NCBI GenBank assembly: GCA_031367285.1
Contig: JANLPN010000324.1
Location: forward strand, 1 to 10,036
DNA: 10,036 nucleotides
Source of the DNA: CAISIP01 sp031367285
GTDB lineage: Bacteria > Pseudomonadota > Gammaproteobacteria > Burkholderiales > Burkholderiaceae_C
Direction of reading: 5' to 3'
Shown here: positions 7,193 through 10,036 of the stretch, piece after piece
Layout of the letters: each line of letters begins with the position of its first letter
Numbering within the stretch: the stretch's first letter is position 1
Position numbers and translations under genes: made by a program
Notes under the pieces: model-generated
The model's input: the letters and a program-made list of their open reading frames with translations, nothing else
What the model was told of the DNA's origin: nothing
Databases searched by the model: none

Positions 7193-7528
7193 ATGGCATC
7201 AACCAAGCCCAAGAAAAAGAACCCGCGCCTCGCGTCGGGCCGCAAACGCGTCCGCCAGGACGTCAAACTCAACGCCGCCAACACCTCGCTGCGCTCCAAG
7301 TACCGCAGCGCCGTGAAAAACGTCGAAAAAGCCGTGATCGCCGGTGACAAGACCAAGGCTACCGAGCTTTTCGCCAAAATGCAGGCGGTGGTGGACACGG
7401 TGTCCGACAAGGGTATCTTCCACAAGAACAAGGCGGCGCGCGACAAGAGCCGCCTCTCAAGCAAGGTCAAGGCTCTGGCACTCGCAGTACCCAAGGCTGA
7501 AGAAAAAGCAACATCAAAAGCCGCCTGA
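7193..7528 (+). CDS. rpsT: 30S ribosomal protein S20
   Basis: S20 binds 16S rRNA early in assembly of the small ribosomal subunit. The protein is 111 aa, longer than the 87 aa of E. coli because of an alanine/lysine-rich C-terminal extension (VKALALAVPKAEEKATSKAA), a feature I associate with this bacterial group. It opens with MASTKPKKKNPRLASGRKRVRQ, the basic rRNA-binding start, followed by long helices with the typical SLRSKYRSAVKNVEKAV and an FHKNKAARDKSRLSSKV helix. It has its own promoter (-10 at 7141) and terminator (7605-7627), so it is a single-gene unit. In other bacteria S20 represses its own translation; no matching RNA structure is evident here. Confidence 0.97.
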   Translation: MASTKPKKKNPRLASGRKRVRQDVKLNAANTSLRSKYRSAVKNVEKAVIAGDKTKATELFAKMQAVVDTVSDKGIFHKNKAARDKSRLSSKVKALALAVPKAEEKATSKAA

Positions 7529-7604
7529 TCCCTCAGGCCCATCGCACGGATTCCCCAGCAGGTTTCCGCCGTTTGTAACGGGTGCGCTGCCAGCAAAGCA
7601 AATC

Positions 7605-7627
7605 AACCGCCTCCGGGCGGTTTTTTT
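7605..7627 (+). terminator. Intrinsic terminator of rpsT
   Basis: AACCGCC at 7605-7611 pairs with GGCGGTT at 7616-7622 around a TCCG loop, followed by an unbroken run of seven T (7621-7627). It lies 77 bases after the rpsT stop. The convergent DUF3579 gene ends at 7639, so the hairpin may also slow transcription from that side, but the minus strand has only a weak T tract. Confidence 0.88.
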
Positions 7628-7638
7628 GCGCCCGCAAG

Positions 7639-7959
7639 TTAACCTGGTTTGGGCGGCGGCAATGCGGCTTTGCCCGAGAACACCTGCAGCTTGTTGTCCT
7701 TGGCAAAGTTGACGCAGAAGTCCCAGGCCAGCACCTCGCTGTCCCGCAGGTCGTGGTGCACCACCACACACTTGACATCGCCCCGCACCGAAGGCACACA
7801 CCATGGCGAATAGCCCAAATGGCTGCCACGTTGCGCCCCGCCCGGGCGAAACTGGCTCATCACCCCGGCAAGACGTTCGGCCCAGTCCGTGGGGCGAAAC
7901 GTCCTGCCGTCGGTAGTAACCCCGAGGATCAGGAATTCTTTGGCGTCGTCGGGGTGCAT
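7639..7959 (-). CDS. DUF3579 domain protein, unknown function
   Basis: A 106-aa protein that I recognise as DUF3579, a family found mainly in beta- and gammaproteobacteria with no known role. Visible features are ILGVTTDGRTFRPTDWAERLAGVMSQF in the first third, LGYSPWCVPSVRGDVKCVVVHHDL in the middle, with conserved aromatic and cysteine residues, and AWDFCVNFAKDNKLQVF near the end. No signal peptide or membrane segment is present, so it is probably cytosolic. The start ATG at 7957-7959 is the first after an in-frame stop at 7999-8001; no clear Shine-Dalgarno precedes it. It is convergent with rpsT and divergent from argD. In Burkholderiales this gene often sits between rpsT and argD, so its place is conserved, but that does not show what it does. 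Confidence 0.85.
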   Translation of the reverse strand: MHPDDAKEFLILGVTTDGRTFRPTDWAERLAGVMSQFRPGGAQRGSHLGYSPWCVPSVRGDVKCVVVHHDLRDSEVLAWDFCVNFAKDNKLQVFSGKAALPPPKPG

Positions 7960-8110
7960 CGTTGAATGTCGTTGGGCTGTCTGTGCCGTGCATGAACTCT
8001 AACAGTCCGGGCACAAGCAAGTCCCGCGCCTGCAATGGTGTACTCCGCCCCGGCCACCAGACGCATTACGGTGATGCAAAACTGTCACGGATTCGGCGCA
8101 ACCGCCGCCA

Positions 8111-8158
8111 TAGAATCATGGTCCAACGGCCCGATTTCTGATGGGCCGCATTGTTTTT
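8111..8158 (+). promoter_or_regulatory. argD promoter -10 and leader hairpin followed by a T run
   Basis: TAGAAT at 8111-8116 is a good -10 hexamer. The nearest -35-like CTGTCA at 8082-8087 is too far away (23 bases). Shortly after the expected start site, CGGCCC (8127-8132) and GGGCCG (8143-8148) form a perfect 6-bp stem with a ten-base loop, and TTTTT follows at 8154-8158. The arrangement looks like a weak terminator in the leader, upstream of the argD Shine-Dalgarno (GGA at 8165-8167). The long loop and the five-base gap before the T run make its termination strength doubtful. Confidence 0.35.
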
Positions 8159-8173
8159 CTGATTGGAAACCCG

Positions 8174-9397
8174 ATGAACGCCGCCCTGCCGCAATCCGTT
8201 GTCGCCGCTTCGCCCCACGTCATGAACACCTATGCCAGGTTGCCGATTGCGCTTTCGCATGGGCAAGGCTGCCGCGTCTGGGATGTCAACGGCCGCGAGT
8301 ACCTGGACGCGCTGGGCGGCATAGCCGTCAATACCCTGGGCCACAACCACCCCAAACTGGTGCCCGCCCTGCAGGACCAGATCGCAAAAATCATCCACAG
8401 CTCCAACTACTACCATGTGCCCAACCAGGAAAAGCTGGCCGCCAAACTGGTGGAACTGTCGGGCATGACCAACGTATTTTTCTGCTCCACCGGCCTGGAA
8501 GCGAATGAAGCGGCGCTCAAGCTGGCACGCAAGTTCGGCCACGGCAAGGGCATGGAACGGCCCGAGATCGTGGTGTATGAAAACGCCTTCCACGGCCGCA
8601 GCATTGCCACGCTCAGTGCCACCGGCAACCCCAAGGTGCAAGCCGGTTTTGGGCCACTGGTGGAAGGGTTCATCCGCGTGCCGCTCAACGACATGGCCGC
8701 CCTGCGCGACGCCACCGTCGGCAACCCCAATGTGGTGGCGGTGTTTTTCGAGGCCATCCAGGGTGAAGGCGGCGTCAACCCCATGCACATGGATTACTTG
8801 CGCCAGGTGCGCGCCCTGTGCGACGAACGCGACTGGCTGCTGATGATCGACGAAGTGCAGTGCGGCATGGGGCGCACCGGCAAAAGGTTCGCCCACCAGT
8901 GGGCCGGCATCACGCCCGATGTGATGCCGCTGGCCAAGGGTCTGGGCTCCGGCGTGCCGATAGGAGCGGTCGTCGCCGGGCCCAGGGCCGCCAACCTGTT
9001 CCAGCCCGGCAACCACGGCACCACGTTTGGCGGCAATCCGCTGGCCATGCGTGCCGGCGTGGAAACGCTGCGTATCATGGAAGAAGACGGCTTGCTGGCC
9101 AATGCCGCCCATGTGGGGGAACATCTGCGCTCCGCGCTGGCGCGCCATTTGGCGGCCGAACTGGCTTCCGGCGCGGTACGAGAAATCCGCGGCCAGGGCC
9201 TGATGATAGGTATCGATCTGGTCAAACCCTGCGGCGCGCTGGTCGGGCAATGCGCCGAAAACGGCCTGCTGATCAGCGTCACGGCCGATACCGTGGTGCG
9301 CCTTTTGCCGGCACTGATCATGACCACCGCTGAGGCCGACGAAGTTGCCAGTATCCTGTGCCCGCTGGTCAAACAGCTGCTGGCGACTACGCCATGA
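8174..9397 (+). CDS. argD: Acetylornithine aminotransferase (ArgD)
   Basis: ArgD is a PLP-dependent class III aminotransferase that converts N-acetylglutamate semialdehyde to N-acetylornithine in arginine synthesis; some forms also act in lysine synthesis. The protein is 407 aa from ATG 8174, chosen over the ATG at 8141 because it has GGA seven bases upstream and begins at the family N-terminus. Landmarks are ALGGIAVNTLGHNHP (47-60), FFCSTGLEANEAALKLARK (102-120), the cofactor-ring FHGR (139-142), IDEVQCGMGRTGK with PLP-pyridine D226, and MPLAKGLGSGVPIGAV with Schiff-base K255. FGGNPLA and IRGQGLMIGIDL follow. The phosphate-binding turn reads CSTG where relatives I recall have CNSG. It overlaps argF by four bases (ATGA), so the two are co-translated. 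A broader acylornithine/GABA aminotransferase role is less likely next to argF. Confidence 0.95.
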   Translation: MNAALPQSVVAASPHVMNTYARLPIALSHGQGCRVWDVNGREYLDALGGIAVNTLGHNHPKLVPALQDQIAKIIHSSNYYHVPNQEKLAAKLVELSGMTNVFFCSTGLEANEAALKLARKFGHGKGMERPEIVVYENAFHGRSIATLSATGNPKVQAGFGPLVEGFIRVPLNDMAALRDATVGNPNVVAVFFEAIQGEGGVNPMHMDYLRQVRALCDERDWLLMIDEVQCGMGRTGKRFAHQWAGITPDVMPLAKGLGSGVPIGAVVAGPRAANLFQPGNHGTTFGGNPLAMRAGVETLRIMEEDGLLANAAHVGEHLRSALARHLAAELASGAVREIRGQGLMIGIDLVKPCGALVGQCAENGLLISVTADTVVRLLPALIMTTAEADEVASILCPLVKQLLATTP

Positions 9398-10036
9398 AGC
9401 ATTACCTGCAATTCAGTGACCTGAGCGCGGACGAATACGCCTACCTGTTCGAACGCGCCGCGCTCATCAAACGCAAATTCAAGGCCTACGAAAAACACCA
9501 TACGCTGGCGGACCGCACGCTGGCCATGATTTTCGAGAAAGCCTCCACCCGTACCCGCGTGAGTTTCGAGGCCGGCATGTACCAGATGGGCGGCAGCGTG
9601 GTGCACCTTACCACCGGCGACAGCCATCTGGGGCGCGCCGAGCCGATCGACGACACGGCCAAAGTCATCGGCCGCATGGTCGATCTGGTGATGATCCGCA
9701 CTTACGAGCAAACCAAGATCGAGCTGTTTGCCAAACACTCGCGCGTGCCGGTGATCAATGGCCTGACCAATGAGTTCCACCCCTGCCAGATTCTGGCCGA
9801 CCTCTTTACCTTTCTCGAACACCGCGGAATGAACTCGAAAGGAATGCCGGACCCATCTTTCCTGGCCGGAAAAACGGTAGCCTGGGTCGGCGACGGCAAC
9901 AACATGGCCAACACCTGGTTGCAGGCCAGCGAAATCCTCGGCTTCAAGGTGCATGTCAGCACCCCAGGCCACGGTTTTTCCCGCGATGGAGCCCCGGTGT
10001 TCGATGTAGGTGAAGATGTCGGCCAATATCTGGCAC
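9394..10036 (+). CDS. argF: Ornithine carbamoyltransferase (ArgF), 5' part, interrupted at about codon 190
   Basis: ArgF joins carbamoyl phosphate and ornithine to give citrulline in arginine synthesis. ATG 9394 overlaps the argD stop (ATGA). The carbamoyl-phosphate domain is intact: STRTR at 51-55, MIRTYEQ near 100-106 and HPCQ at 129-132. The ornithine domain begins with GKTVAWVGDGNNMANTW and runs to VHVSTP near residue 191. Between EHRG and AGKTVAW there are about ten extra residues (MNSKGMPDPSFL) compared with the usual EHRGSI-GKTVAW. From about 9964 the frame stays open to the window end but the residues (GHGFSRDGAPVFDVGE) no longer resemble OTC, because this DNA is the reverse complement of another argF segment. 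The C-terminal third with HCLP is missing. True homology therefore ends near 9966; whether the gene is broken or the sequence is chimeric is unresolved. Confidence 0.88.
   Translation, partial: MKHYLQFSDLSADEYAYLFERAALIKRKFKAYEKHHTLADRTLAMIFEKASTRTRVSFEAGMYQMGGSVVHLTTGDSHLGRAEPIDDTAKVIGRMVDLVMIRTYEQTKIELFAKHSRVPVINGLTNEFHPCQILADLFTFLEHRGMNSKGMPDPSFLAGKTVAWVGDGNNMANTWLQASEILGFKVHVSTPGHGFSRDGAPVFDVGEDVGQYLA
9964..10036 (-). repeat. Inverted, diverged copy of an internal argF segment
   Basis: Read on the minus strand from 10035 to 9964, this stretch encodes CQILADIFTYIEHRGSIAGK followed by TVAW. It matches the plus-strand argF segment at 9784-9885 (CQILADLFTFLEHRG, then AGKTVAW) at 19 of 22 aligned residues, but lacks the ten-residue insertion of that copy. 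At the DNA level I count 54 of 66 aligned bases identical, and most differences do not change the residue, so this copy comes from a functional argF lineage rather than a decayed one. The junction near 9963-9966 has a few bases of possible microhomology (CCCA). It may be a second argF-type gene in head-to-head orientation or the wrongly joined end of a sequence from a related strain. Confidence 0.85.

Noticed and set aside
8066..9250. Open frame of 394 codons on the minus strand opposite argD
   Set aside because: It lies entirely across argD, which has all ArgD motifs; the antisense product has no family features.
8794..9963. Long minus-strand frame (to 10026) whose first residues resemble ArgF
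   Set aside because: Only the part at 9964-10026 is real argF homology, from the inverted segment. From 9963 downward it is simply antisense to argF and argD, so I do not call a 410-aa gene.
1..10036. A new defence, mobile or biosynthetic system
   Set aside because: Every sizeable gene belongs to a known housekeeping or conserved family in a familiar Burkholderiales order; no cassette, transposase, integrase, array or toxin-antitoxin pair is visible.

Overview
The window reads as a GC-rich betaproteobacterial chromosome segment of the order Burkholderiales, most likely family Comamonadaceae (Rhodoferax/Polaromonas-like). This rests on recalled protein resemblance (ArgD, S20, MurJ, Hda, PcnB) and on gene order; no search was run. 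It is almost entirely housekeeping DNA. I see no IS element, CRISPR array, tRNA, rRNA or defence system.

Layout. (1) Positions 1-4315, minus strand: a co-directional block read perM-like (AI-2E family) > hda > HAD phosphatase > pcnB > folK (cut by the window start), with gaps of 1-41 nt that suggest one operon. It combines membrane transport, control of DnaA, a phosphatase, RNA polyadenylation and folate synthesis. (2) Positions 4316-4528: a short non-genic stretch on the far side of perM. The plus strand carries what looks like a relic of purM, the gene normally divergent from perM in Burkholderiales. (3) Positions 4529-7064, minus strand: a SirB1-family protein and the lipid II flippase murJ, separated by a perfect palindrome that overlaps the murJ stop codon. 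(4) Positions 7065-7627: divergent promoter region, rpsT (S20) and its intrinsic terminator. (5) Positions 7639-7959, minus strand: a DUF3579 protein convergent with rpsT. (6) Positions 8111-10036, plus strand: argD-argF, overlapping by ATGA, two steps of arginine synthesis.

Two places do not fit an ordinary conserved segment. The purM relic marks a probable rearrangement breakpoint that joins two conserved blocks. At the right edge, argF runs normally to about codon 190, after which the plus strand becomes the reverse complement of a second, diverged argF segment (9964-10036). That is either a real inverted partial duplication that truncates argF, or a chimeric sequence end. The sequence alone cannot decide, but its position at the very edge makes an artefact a serious possibility.

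I found no convincing new multi-gene system. The purM relic and the argF inversion are the observations most worth following up.
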